Below, piece by piece: positions 34,756-44,366 of a DNA stretch of 64,000 nt. This stretch comes from Pedobacter alluvionis (GTDB lineage: Bacteria > Bacteroidota > Bacteroidia > Sphingobacteriales > Sphingobacteriaceae): assembly GCF_003664035.1 (NCBI RefSeq), contig NZ_RCCK01000010.1:1724695-1788694 (forward strand), written 5' to 3'. The notes beneath the pieces are model-generated. The model did no database searches, had not been told where the DNA came from, and saw only the letters and a list, made by a program, of their open reading frames with translations. Each line of letters opens with the position of its first letter. Within the stretch, counting starts at the first letter, position 1. The translations under genes were made by a program, and so were the position numbers.

Positions 34756-35986
34756 CCAGGTAGAAACTTTCAGAATAGCCGTCCGTAAATTTGCCCCTTT
34801 TGAATCTGCCATGCAGAAATTCTGGGATCAATATTGTATAGTTTCGGGTTGCAAACTAAAGTTGGAAATGGTGGTGATGGATTTACACGAGCTTTACGAC
34901 AGTACCATTACCCAAAAAGGTTTAGCCAAAGGCGATTTCGATATTGCACACATCAGCACCGATTGGATTTTAGAAGGTTATACCAATCATGATTTTGAAG
35001 TTTTAAATCCTTACATCAATAAAAATAAACCCGACGATTTTCCGAGAGGGTGGAGCAAGTCGCTGCTAAGTTTACAGCGTTTTGGCTGGGAAGTAGTAGG
35101 GCTGCCTTTTCACGATGGGCCTGAATGTTTCATTTACCGCAAAGATCTGTTTGAAAGCGAAACTGAAAAAGCCAACTATTTAGCGCAGTATGGAAAGATT
35201 TTAGATGTACCGAAAACCTGGGAAGATTTTCATCAGATTGCCAGGTTCTTTAACCGTCCTCAGGATAATCTTTACGGAAGTATCTTCGCCTGTTATCCTG
35301 ATGGCCATAATACTGTTTTTGATTTTTGTTTGCAATTGTGGACCAGGGGTGGAAGCCTGGTTGATCAACATGGCCATATCCAGATCAATACCCAAGCGGC
35401 AATTGACGGGCTTAATTTCTACCGCACGATAGTGAACGACAAAACCGCTGTTCACCCAAAATCAGCACAATTCGAATCTGTTGCTGCAGGAATTGCGTTT
35501 TCGCAAGGTGAAGCTGCAATGATGATCAATTGGTTTGGTTTTGCAGCCATGTGCGAAGTAGATGCAAATTCAAAAGTGAAAGGCAAAATTGATGTTGAAC
35601 TTTTACCCTCAGCCATTAATGAAAAATCAGCTTCTTTAAATGTTTACTGGCTTTACACCATTGCCAGGGGGAGTAAAAACAAAGATATCGCATACGATTT
35701 TCTTCGTTTTGCCCTAAGCAGGGAACAGGATAAACAGCTCACCTTAGAAGGCGGAATTGGTTGTCGGATTTCAACCTGGACAGATGAAGAAATCAATCAA
35801 ATCATTCCATACTATCATAAACTCGAAGCTTTACATGAAGTAGCCAATATGTTACCACAAAAAACAAATTGGGCTGCAATTGCAGCAATAATCGATCAGA
35901 TGGTTTTGCAGGCCATAAATACAGATCAATCAACCGAAGAATTGATCCGACTGGCACAAAACCAGATTAACGAAATTGACAAATGA
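34748..35986 (+). CDS. Solute-binding-protein-like protein without signal peptide (2)
   Basis: 412 aa. Family 1 solute-binding fold features: FDIAHISTDWI, YRKDLFESE, VPKTWEDFHQIARFF, FSQGEAAMMINWFG, YDFLRFALSREQDKQL. The start MHNQVETFRIAVRKFAPF has no signal peptide, so it is predicted cytoplasmic like the one at 31142. It overlaps the CoA-transferase before it and the oxidoreductase after it by a few bases, so it is tightly built into the operon. Function unknown. Confidence 0.84.
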   Translation: MHNQVETFRIAVRKFAPFESAMQKFWDQYCIVSGCKLKLEMVVMDLHELYDSTITQKGLAKGDFDIAHISTDWILEGYTNHDFEVLNPYINKNKPDDFPRGWSKSLLSLQRFGWEVVGLPFHDGPECFIYRKDLFESETEKANYLAQYGKILDVPKTWEDFHQIARFFNRPQDNLYGSIFACYPDGHNTVFDFCLQLWTRGGSLVDQHGHIQINTQAAIDGLNFYRTIVNDKTAVHPKSAQFESVAAGIAFSQGEAAMMINWFGFAAMCEVDANSKVKGKIDVELLPSAINEKSASLNVYWLYTIARGSKNKDIAYDFLRFALSREQDKQLTLEGGIGCRISTWTDEEINQIIPYYHKLEALHEVANMLPQKTNWAAIAAIIDQMVLQAINTDQSTEELIRLAQNQINEIDK

Positions 35987-37065
35987 GCATTGATATAAAA
36001 TATAAACCAGAATTACCACAAAGCAAACAGCCCATCATCATCATTGGTGCAGGTGGCATTGTGGCCGATGCGCATCTTCCGGCCTATAAAATTGCAGGTT
36101 TTGAGGTTCACGGCATTGTAAACCGAACCAAAGAAAGGGCGCAGAAACTGGCAGATACTTTCGGCATTCCGAACGTTTACAATTCGGTTGCTGAAGCTGT
36201 AAAGCTGGCTCCGGCAAACGCAGTTTATGATCTAACCATCATGCCCGAACAATATATTGAAACGCTAAAACAGTTGCCTGATGGAAGTGCCGTACTGATC
36301 CAAAAACCAATGGGTGATGATTTTACACAGGCAAAGGAAATCCTCAATCTGTGCCGGTCGAAAAACTTAAAGGCAGCTATAAACTTTCAGTTGCGCTTTG
36401 CACCATTTGTAAGTGCTGCAAGATACCTGATCGATGAAGGATTAATAGGCGAACTGTACGATATGGAGGTTCGGGTGACGATTAAAACGCCCTGGGAGAT
36501 TTTTCCTCATGTAATTATTCATCCGCGTTTAGAAATTCAGTACCACAGCATTCATTATGTAGATTTAATCCGTTCGTTTTTGGGTAATCCGGAAAGTATT
36601 TTGGCTAAAACATTAAAACATCCGGCTAAAAGTTTGTCATCATCCCGTTCTACCATTTTATTCGATTATGGAGATACCATGCATGCGGTGATTAACACCA
36701 ATCATGATCACGATTTCGGTCCAAACCACCAGGAAAGTTATATTAAATGGGAGGGAACCAAAGGTGCGATTGTAGCGAAGATTGGTTTATTGATGGATTA
36801 TCCGCATGGTGTACCTGATGTTTTTGAATATTGCATTGTAGAAGAGGGGAAATCATCAGAATGGCAAACTGTAAAACTGGAAGGCTCCTGGTTTCCAGAG
36901 GCTTTTATCGGCACGATGGCCAATTTAATGCGGTATAATGAAGGTTCAAGCGATGTTTTAAATACTAGTGTCGAGGATGTGATTCAAACCATGGCTGTGG
37001 TAGAAAGCGCGTATAAATCGAGTGATATTGGAGGCGTTAAAGTGAAGGAGCAATTAAATAAATAA
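35983..37065 (+). CDS. Gfo/Idh/MocA-family oxidoreductase
   Basis: 360 aa. Rossmann motif IIIIGAGGIVADAHLPAYK, NRTKERAQKLA, a QKP motif (VLIQKPMGDD, in place of the usual EKP but keeping the Lys) and a C-terminal beta-sheet domain with HSIHYVDLIRSFLG. Such NAD(P)-dependent enzymes oxidise sugars, inositols or sugar acids. Start overlaps the SBP stop (ATGA). It belongs to the CoA-transferase/SBP operon. Confidence 0.92.
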   Translation: MSIDIKYKPELPQSKQPIIIIGAGGIVADAHLPAYKIAGFEVHGIVNRTKERAQKLADTFGIPNVYNSVAEAVKLAPANAVYDLTIMPEQYIETLKQLPDGSAVLIQKPMGDDFTQAKEILNLCRSKNLKAAINFQLRFAPFVSAARYLIDEGLIGELYDMEVRVTIKTPWEIFPHVIIHPRLEIQYHSIHYVDLIRSFLGNPESILAKTLKHPAKSLSSSRSTILFDYGDTMHAVINTNHDHDFGPNHQESYIKWEGTKGAIVAKIGLLMDYPHGVPDVFEYCIVEEGKSSEWQTVKLEGSWFPEAFIGTMANLMRYNEGSSDVLNTSVEDVIQTMAVVESAYKSSDIGGVKVKEQLNK

Positions 37066-37069
37066 GAAT

Positions 37070-37640
37070 ATCGTCCTCGTTTATAACGAGGATGTACGAG
37101 AAAAGCGATTGTATCGCTTAAATAAGCAAATTATGTATTTCAAATAAACAAATTTTAAGATTACCGAAGAAATTTGTTTTGCGAGAAAGATTGCTTCGTT
37201 TCGATGAAAACTCGCAATGACGGAATTATAAAATTAAATCGTCTTCGTTTATAACGAGGATGTACGAGAAAAGCGATTATATCGCTTACAAAAGCAAAAT
37301 TATGCATTTCATATAAACAAATTTTTAAGATTACCAAAGCAATCTATTTTGCGAGAAAGATTGCTTCGTTTCGATGAAAAATCGAAAACTCGCAATGACG
37401 GAATTATAAATTAAATCGTCTTCGTTTATAACGAGGACGTACGAGAAAAGCGATTATATCGCCTAGATAAGCAAATTATGTATACAAAATAAACAAATTT
37501 TAAGATTACCGAAGAAATCTATTTTGCGAGAAAGATTGCTTCGTTTCGATGAAAAATCGAAAACTCGCAATGACGGAATTATAAAATTAAATCGTCCTCG
37601 TTTGTAACGAGGATGTATGAGAAAAGCGATTGTATCGCTT
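37070..37640. repeat. Tandem repeat, three full units of about 168-177 bp plus one partial
   Basis: Units begin ATCGTC[C/T]TCGTTTATAACG at 37070, 37238, 37415 and 37591 (last one cut at about 37640). Each has inner palindromes (CCTCGTTTATAACGAGG, AAGCGATTGTATCGCTT) and a gcgagaaagattgcttcg... ctcgcaatgacgg tract. A single lone copy of the start lies at 50958-51010. No gene in the gap. Confidence 0.85.
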
Positions 37641-37656
37641 ATAAGAAACTAAAACT

Positions 37657-38100
37657 ATGTATTTCAAATCAACATTTTTTGAAGATTATCAATTACAGGA
37701 TAAACGTGTTACGCTAGGTCGCACAATAACAGAAACTGATTTTGTCGTTCACGCAGGTCATACCGGCGATTTCTTCCCTCACCACATGGATGCAGAATGG
37801 TGTGCTACACAACCGTTCAAACAAAGAATCGCACATGGAACCATGATTTTTAGCATTGGGATCGGTTTAACCGCATCAGAAATTAATCCGGAGGCCATGA
37901 GTAAAGGATACGACAAACTGCGCTTTGTAAAACCTGTTTTTATTGGAGATACCATTCACTCCGAAATTACCATTTCTGAAAAAGGAGACAGCAAAAGACC
38001 GGAATATGGTACTATAACCGAACACGTAGAAATCATTAACCAACACGGAGAAGTGGTATTAGTCTGCGATCATCTCTTAGTCGTGAAAAAGGTCCATTAG
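37657..38100 (+). CDS. MaoC-like (hotdog) dehydratase
   Basis: 147 aa. Hotdog fold with the R-hydratase signature: [26 protein letters not shown], then [15 protein letters not shown]. The Asp/His pair of R-specific enoyl-CoA hydratases is present. It would hydrate or dehydrate an acyl-CoA, which fits the two CoA-transferases upstream. Tandem repeats separate it from the oxidoreductase, so it could have its own promoter. Confidence 0.9.
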   Translation: MYFKSTFFEDYQLQDKRVTLGRTITETDFVVHAGHTGDFFPHHMDAEWCATQPFKQRIAHGTMIFSIGIGLTASEINPEAMSKGYDKLRFVKPVFIGDTIHSEITISEKGDSKRPEYGTITEHVEIINQHGEVVLVCDHLLVVKKVH

Positions 38101-38165
38101 TTCAACGGTCAATAGTTCATTCGTCTGGGTGCCTATAGCGACAGTTTACCAGACATGATTACAAC

Positions 38166-38254
38166 ACCAATGAACCAATGACTAATGAACCAATCAACTA
38201 TTAAGCTAACCAACTATAGAACTAAACCAATGAACCAATGACTAATGAACCAAT
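38166..38254. repeat. 29-bp direct repeat reaching into the MFS start codon
   Basis: The same 29 bp, starting ACCAATGAACCAATGACTAA, lie at 38166-38194 and 38226-38254, exactly 60 bp apart. The second copy holds the start codon (38238) of the permease gene. Confidence 0.8.
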
Positions 38255-39539
38255 AACCACACAACCAGAAATTGTAACCGACGGCGATCCCTCATCAGGA
38301 AAGAAGTATCTATTACCATTTATACTCGTAATCAGCTTGTTTTTCCTTTGGGGAATGGCGCATAACCTCGATTCGATTCTGATTCCCCATTTAAAAAAAG
38401 CCTGTAATTTAAATAATAAACAATCAACGTTGATTGATACCTCTGTTTTCTTCGCTTATTTTTTAATGGCTATTCCAGCCGGAATGATTTTGAAAAAATG
38501 GGGATATAAAGCAACCATGATCTCGGGTTTACTTGCTTTTGCTTTTGGTGCATTTTTATTTGTACCAGCTGCCAACAACCTGTCCTACATCACATTTTTG
38601 ATCGCACTTTTCATCATTGGTTGCGGTTTAACCATGCTCGAAACTTCAGCAAATCCTTACGCTGCCGTATTGGGCGATCCTGCAAAAGCAACAAGCAGAT
38701 TAAATCTGGCTGCATCTTTCAACGGATTGGCTGCAATGGTTGCACCAATGATTGGCGGATTGTTTATCCTGTCGGGTAAATCGCACACAAAAGAAGAGCT
38801 GGCTGCGATGACTGAAGTTAGCCGAAATAACTACTTCCTTGAAGAGGCCGCGTCGGTGAAAACACCTTATATTACGCTTGGAATAGTGTTATTAGTTATA
38901 GCCGCAATATTCTACTTTATTCATCTTCCGGAAATTAAAACGAAAAGCATTGATGGTGAAGCAAAGGGAAGCTTTTTCGGTTCACTACGACACAAACATT
39001 TAAAGTGGGCAGTTGTTGCTCAGTTCTTTTATGTTGGCGCGCAGGTTTGCGTAACCAGTTTTTTTATTAGAATGGCCCAGCAAGGCGGCGGGTTTGACGA
39101 GAAAACAGCTGCATCTTATCTGGCAATTTATGGGTTATTATTTACTGTTGGCCGCTTTGCAGGAACCGCGATTCTTCAGTTTGTGTCATCGAATAAGCTG
39201 CTCGCTATCTATGCGGTAATCTCTATTTTATTGTGTTTGGTAGCCATATTAGGCAAAGGATCTTACGTGGTTTATGCGCTGGGTGCAATAGGCTTTTTTA
39301 TGTCGATTATGTTCCCAACCATTTTTGCGTTAGGAATAGAGGGAATCGGCGACGACACCAAGCCAGGGTCATCATGGTTGATTATGTCGATTGTGGGCGG
39401 AGCCATTTTACCATTTGGAATGGGAAGTTTAATCGATATGTATGGCGATAATATTCAGATCGGTTACAGCATTCCATTGGTGTGTTTTGTGGTTATTCTT
39501 TATTTCGGCTTAAGAGGGTATAAAATCGCACACAAATAA
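38238..39539 (+). CDS. Sugar:H+ symporter, FucP-like MFS permease
   Basis: 433 aa, 12 membrane helices. Signatures of the FHS/FucP family: LFFLWGMAHNLDSILIPHLKKA near the N-terminus, YFLMAIPAGMILKKWGYKA, and GCGLTMLETSANPYAAVLGDP. FucP-type carriers take up L-fucose or related hexoses across the inner membrane. The first six residues (MTNEPI) are encoded by a repeat. It is the only transporter visible in this locus. Confidence 0.93.
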   Translation: MTNEPITTQPEIVTDGDPSSGKKYLLPFILVISLFFLWGMAHNLDSILIPHLKKACNLNNKQSTLIDTSVFFAYFLMAIPAGMILKKWGYKATMISGLLAFAFGAFLFVPAANNLSYITFLIALFIIGCGLTMLETSANPYAAVLGDPAKATSRLNLAASFNGLAAMVAPMIGGLFILSGKSHTKEELAAMTEVSRNNYFLEEAASVKTPYITLGIVLLVIAAIFYFIHLPEIKTKSIDGEAKGSFFGSLRHKHLKWAVVAQFFYVGAQVCVTSFFIRMAQQGGGFDEKTAASYLAIYGLLFTVGRFAGTAILQFVSSNKLLAIYAVISILLCLVAILGKGSYVVYALGAIGFFMSIMFPTIFALGIEGIGDDTKPGSSWLIMSIVGGAILPFGMGSLIDMYGDNIQIGYSIPLVCFVVILYFGLRGYKIAHK

Positions 39540-39666
39540 TATAAGTTGGTCATTACGTTAGTAAAATAAAGTCTATCTATATTTTTAGTAAAAGTATTTC
39601 TGTTGAAGAGAAAGATTGCTTCGGGTAGTAAAAACACCCCTGGGCATGACCATAAATTTTTAAAAA

Positions 39667-42600
39667 ATGAAATTGAGGTTTAGTAAAATTCTGGTATCTG
39701 TGCTGTTGTCAAGCTTTTTCCTGGCGTTAAATGCTGATGCGCAACAGAATGAAAATGCTAAATCCTGGGTATTTTGGTATTGGGTTAAAGGAGCGGTATC
39801 CAGAGCAGGTATCACTGCCGACCTTGAAGCGATGAAATCAAATGGCATAGCAGGTGCTTATTTAATGAGTATCCAGGGGCCAGATAAAACACCGGTTTAC
39901 TCGCTACCTGCAGTTCAGTTAACACAAGAATGGTGGAAAATGGTTGAATTTGCCATGAGCGAGGCAAAACGTTTAGGTTTGAAATTAGGCATGCATGTGA
40001 GCGATGGTTTCGCATTAGCTGGTGGACCGTGGATTACACCAGAACTTTCCATGAAAAGAGTGGTGTGGTCTAAGATAAACATCAGTAATTCAAATAGTAA
40101 AATCACTTTACCTCAACCAGAATCAAAAGAAAATTATTATAAGGATATAGCAGTTTATGCATATCCGTCTCCCGTTGGTGAAAACCTCTCTACGACAACT
40201 GTTATTCCAAAAATTACTACAAGCAATGGAGCTGATGCCACGGGCCTCATTCAGCCACAGAATAAGAAAAACTTTGGTTCAAATGAGCCATGTTATATTC
40301 AATATGAATTTGCAAAGCCCTTTACCTGCAGAACCATAAGCATTAAAGTCAGCGGAAATAATTATCAGGCGCAACGTTTGGCTCTCGAGGTAAGTGATGA
40401 TGGGAAAAATTTCCGATCCATAGGTAGGTTGGAAGCCCCACGACATGGCTGGCAGGATACTGATGAAGATGTTACCCATTCCATTGTACCTACCACCGCC
40501 AAATTATTCAGGTTTATTTATGATAAAAAGGAATCTGAACCAGGTTCAGAAGATCTGGATGCGGCCAAATGGAAGCCATCGTTAAAACTGGTCAATCTGG
40601 AGTTATCATCAGAAGCAAAGATCAATCAGTTTGAAGGTAAAAACGGTTCTGTTTGGCGGGTGAGTAAAAGAAGTATCGACGCTGAAATTGCTAAGAATTT
40701 ATGTGTGCCGTTGAATAAAATTATTAATCTTTCAGATAAATTAAATAAGGACGGAACTTTAAATTGGAAAGCGCAGAAAGGCAATTGGACAATCTTAAGA
40801 ATTGGCCATACTTCAACAGGACATACCAATGCAACTGGTGGCGGTGGAAAAGGATTGGAATGTGATAAATTTAATCCGGAAGCCGTAAAATTACAGTTCA
40901 AGAATTGGTATGGGGAGGCATTAAAGCATGGCGGACCAGAAATCGCTAAAAAAGTTTTAAGCGTTTTTCATGTAGACAGCTGGGAATGCGGCAGTCAGAA
41001 TTGGTCACCGGTATTTAAAGCCGAGTTTTTAAAGCGTAGGGGCTACGATTTAACGCCTTATTTACCCATCATGACCGGATTACCTGTAGAGAATGTATTC
41101 GTGTCCGAAAATTTCCTTTACGATGTTCGAAAAACGATCTCAGAATTGGTTGTAGACCAGTTTTATAAAACGCTTGCCAAGTTGGCAAAAGAGAAAGGTG
41201 TAACCTTTACTGCCGAAAGTATTGCACCAACGATGATGAGTGATGGTTTAATGCATTACAAAACTGTCGATATCCCAATGGGCGAATTTTGGTTAAATAG
41301 CCCCACGCATGACAAACCAAATGATATGTTGGATGCCATTTCTGGCGCACATATTTATGGGAAAAACATTATCCAGGCAGAGGCTTTTACAACAGTCAGA
41401 ATGGACTGGAATGAAAACCCGGCAAATATGAAAACGCTACAGGATCGTAATTATGCCTTAGGGATCAATAAATTGGTATATCATGTTTTTACACACAACC
41501 CCTGGACTGGTCGCAAACCAGGAATGACTTTAGATGGGGTTGGCCTATATTTCCAACGTGACCAAACCTGGTGGAAAGCGGGAAAAGCATGGATAGAATA
41601 TGCAGAACGTACTCAAAATTTACTTCAGCAGGGTAAACCAATTGTCGATATTGCCGTTTTTACGGGTGAGGAATTGCCACGCCGTTCCGTATTACCTGAT
41701 CGTTTGGTTGAAACCTTACCCGGCATTTTTGGCGTAGATGTAGTAGAAGCAGAGCAGAAACGACTTGCCAATATTGGTGAACCTTTAAGGCAAATTCCTT
41801 CCGGTGTAACCCATTCTGCAAACATGGCCGGTCCGGAAAATTGGGTAAATCCTTTACGTGGCTACGCTTATGATAGTTTTAATCCAGACGTATTAAATAC
41901 CGCAACAGTAAAAGATGGTAATGTGGTTTTCGAAAGCGGTGCCTCATATAAAATTTTGATAATACCAGGCAACATGAAAATGAATCCGAATTATCAGTAT
42001 ATGAGTTATCGCACTGTTAAAAAACTGCTGGAATTGATTAAAGCTGGTGCTAAAGTAATTATTGGAGATAAGCCATTGTATCAATCTGAAATTAAGCAAG
42101 TTAAAAAAACTATTTTTGATAATATTGTAGAAGAGATTTGGGAGGGAAATTTTGAGTCTTATAAAAATAATGGTCGACCAGTTTATAAGAAAGATTTAGG
42201 TTTAGGTCAGGTTTTTAAAGCACCGTTCTACGGAGAAACTTTTGATGCCTTAGGTTTAGGAAGAGATTTAGAGGTAAGCGACTTAACAGATGACAAGGCT
42301 AAGGGAAATTATGCAAAGGGTATAGGTTATGCACATAGAATTGATGGAGAAAAGGAGATTTATTTTATCACTAATCAGGAAAATAGAAAAAGAGAACTTT
42401 TTTTAACTTTAAGAAGGGGTAAAAAATCTGTACAGACTTATGATGCAGTAAGCAATACCTGGGTTAAACCCGATAAACTCAACGACACTATTGCCGGAAC
42501 AAGATTAAATTTAACCATGTATGCAAATCAATCAATCTTTGTGGTTTTAGATACGCCAGGTGTTTATTTACCCAATTCGCAAAGCGCAGAGAAGCAACTA

Positions 42601-43110
42601 AGGGATGCGAAAGCAAAAGAGGTCAAAAAAACTGATATTGATATCTCCAAAAACTGGCAGGCAAAATTCGATACGGCATATGCGGGCCCATCAAAACCTG
42701 TCATTTTTAATGAATTAACCGATTGGACATTAAATACAGATAGTTTGGTTAAATATTATTCGGGAACTGCTGTATATAGCAAAAGCTTCATCTTTAATGG
42801 AAATCTTAAAGGTAAAATCTGGCTTGATTTGGGAGCGTTTTCCAGCATTGCAGAAGTTAAAATCAATGGTATAAATTGTGGTACTTTGTGGACTGCTCTG
42901 CATCGTTTAGAAATTAGTAAAGCCATCAAAAATGGTAAAAATCAAATTACGATTGAAGTGACCAATACCTGGGCTAATCGTTTAATAGGTGATAGTAAAT
43001 TGCCTGAAAATAAAAGAATTACCAAAACAACTGCGCCTTTCCGGTTAGAAGGTAAACCTTTAAATCCTGCGGGCTTATTAGGTCCGGTAGTGATACAAGT
43101 GGAAGAATAA
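39667..43110 (+). CDS. Glycoside hydrolase family 106 alpha-L-rhamnosidase
   Basis: 1147 aa with a signal peptide (MKLRFSKILVSVLLSSFFLALNADAQ). GH106 features follow at once: WVFWYWVKGAVSRAGITADLEAMKSNGIAGAYLM, then GLKLGMHVSDGFALAGGPWI, HVDSWECGSQNWSP and FTAESIAPTM. A C-terminal beta-sandwich (GKIWLDLGAFSSIAEVKINGINCGTLW) resembles the galactose-binding-like domain of the family. It releases rhamnose from pectin or other rhamnosides in the periplasm or outside. Confidence 0.93.
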   Translation: MKLRFSKILVSVLLSSFFLALNADAQQNENAKSWVFWYWVKGAVSRAGITADLEAMKSNGIAGAYLMSIQGPDKTPVYSLPAVQLTQEWWKMVEFAMSEAKRLGLKLGMHVSDGFALAGGPWITPELSMKRVVWSKINISNSNSKITLPQPESKENYYKDIAVYAYPSPVGENLSTTTVIPKITTSNGADATGLIQPQNKKNFGSNEPCYIQYEFAKPFTCRTISIKVSGNNYQAQRLALEVSDDGKNFRSIGRLEAPRHGWQDTDEDVTHSIVPTTAKLFRFIYDKKESEPGSEDLDAAKWKPSLKLVNLELSSEAKINQFEGKNGSVWRVSKRSIDAEIAKNLCVPLNKIINLSDKLNKDGTLNWKAQKGNWTILRIGHTSTGHTNATGGGGKGLECDKFNPEAVKLQFKNWYGEALKHGGPEIAKKVLSVFHVDSWECGSQNWSPVFKAEFLKRRGYDLTPYLPIMTGLPVENVFVSENFLYDVRKTISELVVDQFYKTLAKLAKEKGVTFTAESIAPTMMSDGLMHYKTVDIPMGEFWLNSPTHDKPNDMLDAISGAHIYGKNIIQAEAFTTVRMDWNENPANMKTLQDRNYALGINKLVYHVFTHNPWTGRKPGMTLDGVGLYFQRDQTWWKAGKAWIEYAERTQNLLQQGKPIVDIAVFTGEELPRRSVLPDRLVETLPGIFGVDVVEAEQKRLANIGEPLRQIPSGVTHSANMAGPENWVNPLRGYAYDSFNPDVLNTATVKDGNVVFESGASYKILIIPGNMKMNPNYQYMSYRTVKKLLELIKAGAKVIIGDKPLYQSEIKQVKKTIFDNIVEEIWEGNFESYKNNGRPVYKKDLGLGQVFKAPFYGETFDALGLGRDLEVSDLTDDKAKGNYAKGIGYAHRIDGEKEIYFITNQENRKRELFLTLRRGKKSVQTYDAVSNTWVKPDKLNDTIAGTRLNLTMYANQSIFVVLDTPGVYLPNSQSAEKQLRDAKAKEVKKTDIDISKNWQAKFDTAYAGPSKPVIFNELTDWTLNTDSLVKYYSGTAVYSKSFIFNGNLKGKIWLDLGAFSSIAEVKINGINCGTLWTALHRLEISKAIKNGKNQITIEVTNTWANRLIGDSKLPENKRITKTTAPFRLEGKPLNPAGLLGPVVIQVEE

Positions 43111-43134
43111 TTGAGCATTAAATATTTCAAATAA

Positions 43135-43728
43135 ATGAAAAAAATAATTGTACTATTTCTTGTTTTGGTTCAAACTGTTGTTTTCGCGCAACAAAAGAAA
43201 GCAAAGGATAATTTTAATGTCCAGATCAGGTTAGAAAAAGGTGATTTAAATAAAGATGGTTTAGCTGACAAAACCGTAATAACAATGGATACCATCGATG
43301 CATCCGTTCCCTTGAGGTTGCAAATATTTTTTCAACAGCCCAATAAAAAATTTAAATTGGTTTTCTCTTCAACAAGTGTAATTGAACCCCAATACATAAA
43401 CGGCATACATACTAAGAATTCAATACCATATTTTTTTATTGAAGGAGGGTATTTATTAATGAACTCCGAAAAAAATGATGTCCGATTTGAACATAAATTC
43501 ATCTATAAAAACGGAAGTTTCCAATTGATTAAAATCTCCAGCGTAGTATATGATGGGCAAAATTCGACAACCGAGACCGTGTTTGATCTTGTGTCTGGAG
43601 TGAAAACAGCAACTACAACTCCGTTAGGTTCTACAAAAGAGTCAAATAAGTACACAAATAAAATAATGATAAGGCCATTGCCTACGCTTCAGAATTTAAA
43701 ATCTTTTGGCAATAAATTATACTGGTAA
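43135..43728 (+). CDS. Secreted hypothetical protein
   Basis: 197 aa. Signal peptide MKKIIVLFLVLVQTVVFAQ; then DLNKDGLADKTVIT, an EF-hand-like calcium loop, and a beta-rich rest. No family recognised. It starts 24 bp after the GH106 gene, so is co-transcribed. Confidence 0.7.
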   Translation: MKKIIVLFLVLVQTVVFAQQKKAKDNFNVQIRLEKGDLNKDGLADKTVITMDTIDASVPLRLQIFFQQPNKKFKLVFSSTSVIEPQYINGIHTKNSIPYFFIEGGYLLMNSEKNDVRFEHKFIYKNGSFQLIKISSVVYDGQNSTTETVFDLVSGVKTATTTPLGSTKESNKYTNKIMIRPLPTLQNLKSFGNKLYW

Positions 43729-43750
43729 AATTCAATTAAACAGAAGAACA

Positions 43751-44159
43751 ATGAAAAAGTTACTTCATATTAACAAATATTTTGTCTCTCAGGCTTTACT
43801 AATTCAGGTATTTACTGTTGCGATGCTTTTTCTAATAGGAAATTTAAAAGCACAGGATAAAGCTTTGGTGAATACATCAAATTCTCCATATGCCAAATAC
43901 GTAGTTTCAATATGGCTGATATAGCCTGGACAAAAGGCTTTTGGGCCGATCGTTTTAAAGTAAAAACAGAAACCATGGTGCCGAAATGATGAGTCTGACC
44001 GGTAACGTAAAAATAGGAGAGCCAAACAACTGGAAAAATGTGTTGTACAGGCCGATTGAAGATAAAAATACAGCCACTGAAATAAAACTGGTACCATACT
44101 TTACCTTGGGAAACCGTGGCCATTCGGAAATGTCGGTTTGGTTGCCTGTGAGTAGATGA
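43751..44159 (+). pseudogene. Remnant of a GH127 (DUF1680) beta-L-arabinofuranosidase
   Basis: A start MKKLLHINKYFVSQALL with signal peptide and KDKALVNTSNSPYAKYV is followed, after a frameshift at about 43900, by NMADIAWTKGFWADRF (the GH127 N-terminal signature). After a stop at about 43987-43989 comes, in another frame, the family's C-terminal part ending IKLVPYFTLGNRGHSEMSVW. About 500 middle residues with the catalytic centre are gone. Length is about 410 bp against some 2 kb for an intact gene. Confidence 0.75.
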
Positions 44160-44160
44160 T

Positions 44161-44366
44161 ATTTATGTTTTACTATATAAGACATGTAAGAAAATATAAG
44201 GTTATAGCGATTAATAGTTATAAGGTAATAAACTAAGATGCGCTCAGGTGGCTCAGGTGGTCGATAAATAAGAAACAAAAAATATACTATTGAGCTTATA
44301 TACAACTTAAATTTCTTATATGGTAACTAAAACTAGGGAGTCTTAAGTGATGAAAAATAATAACAA
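44161..44366. repeat. Gap with rearranged pieces of the 147-bp repeat
   Basis: CGCTCAGGTGGCTCAGGTGG (44239-44258) resembles the CTCAGGTGCCTCAGGTGG part of the repeat at 45813-46320, and TATAAGACATGTAAG (44177-44191) is inverted relative to its CTTACATGTCTTATA part. No gene is visible. Confidence 0.5.
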
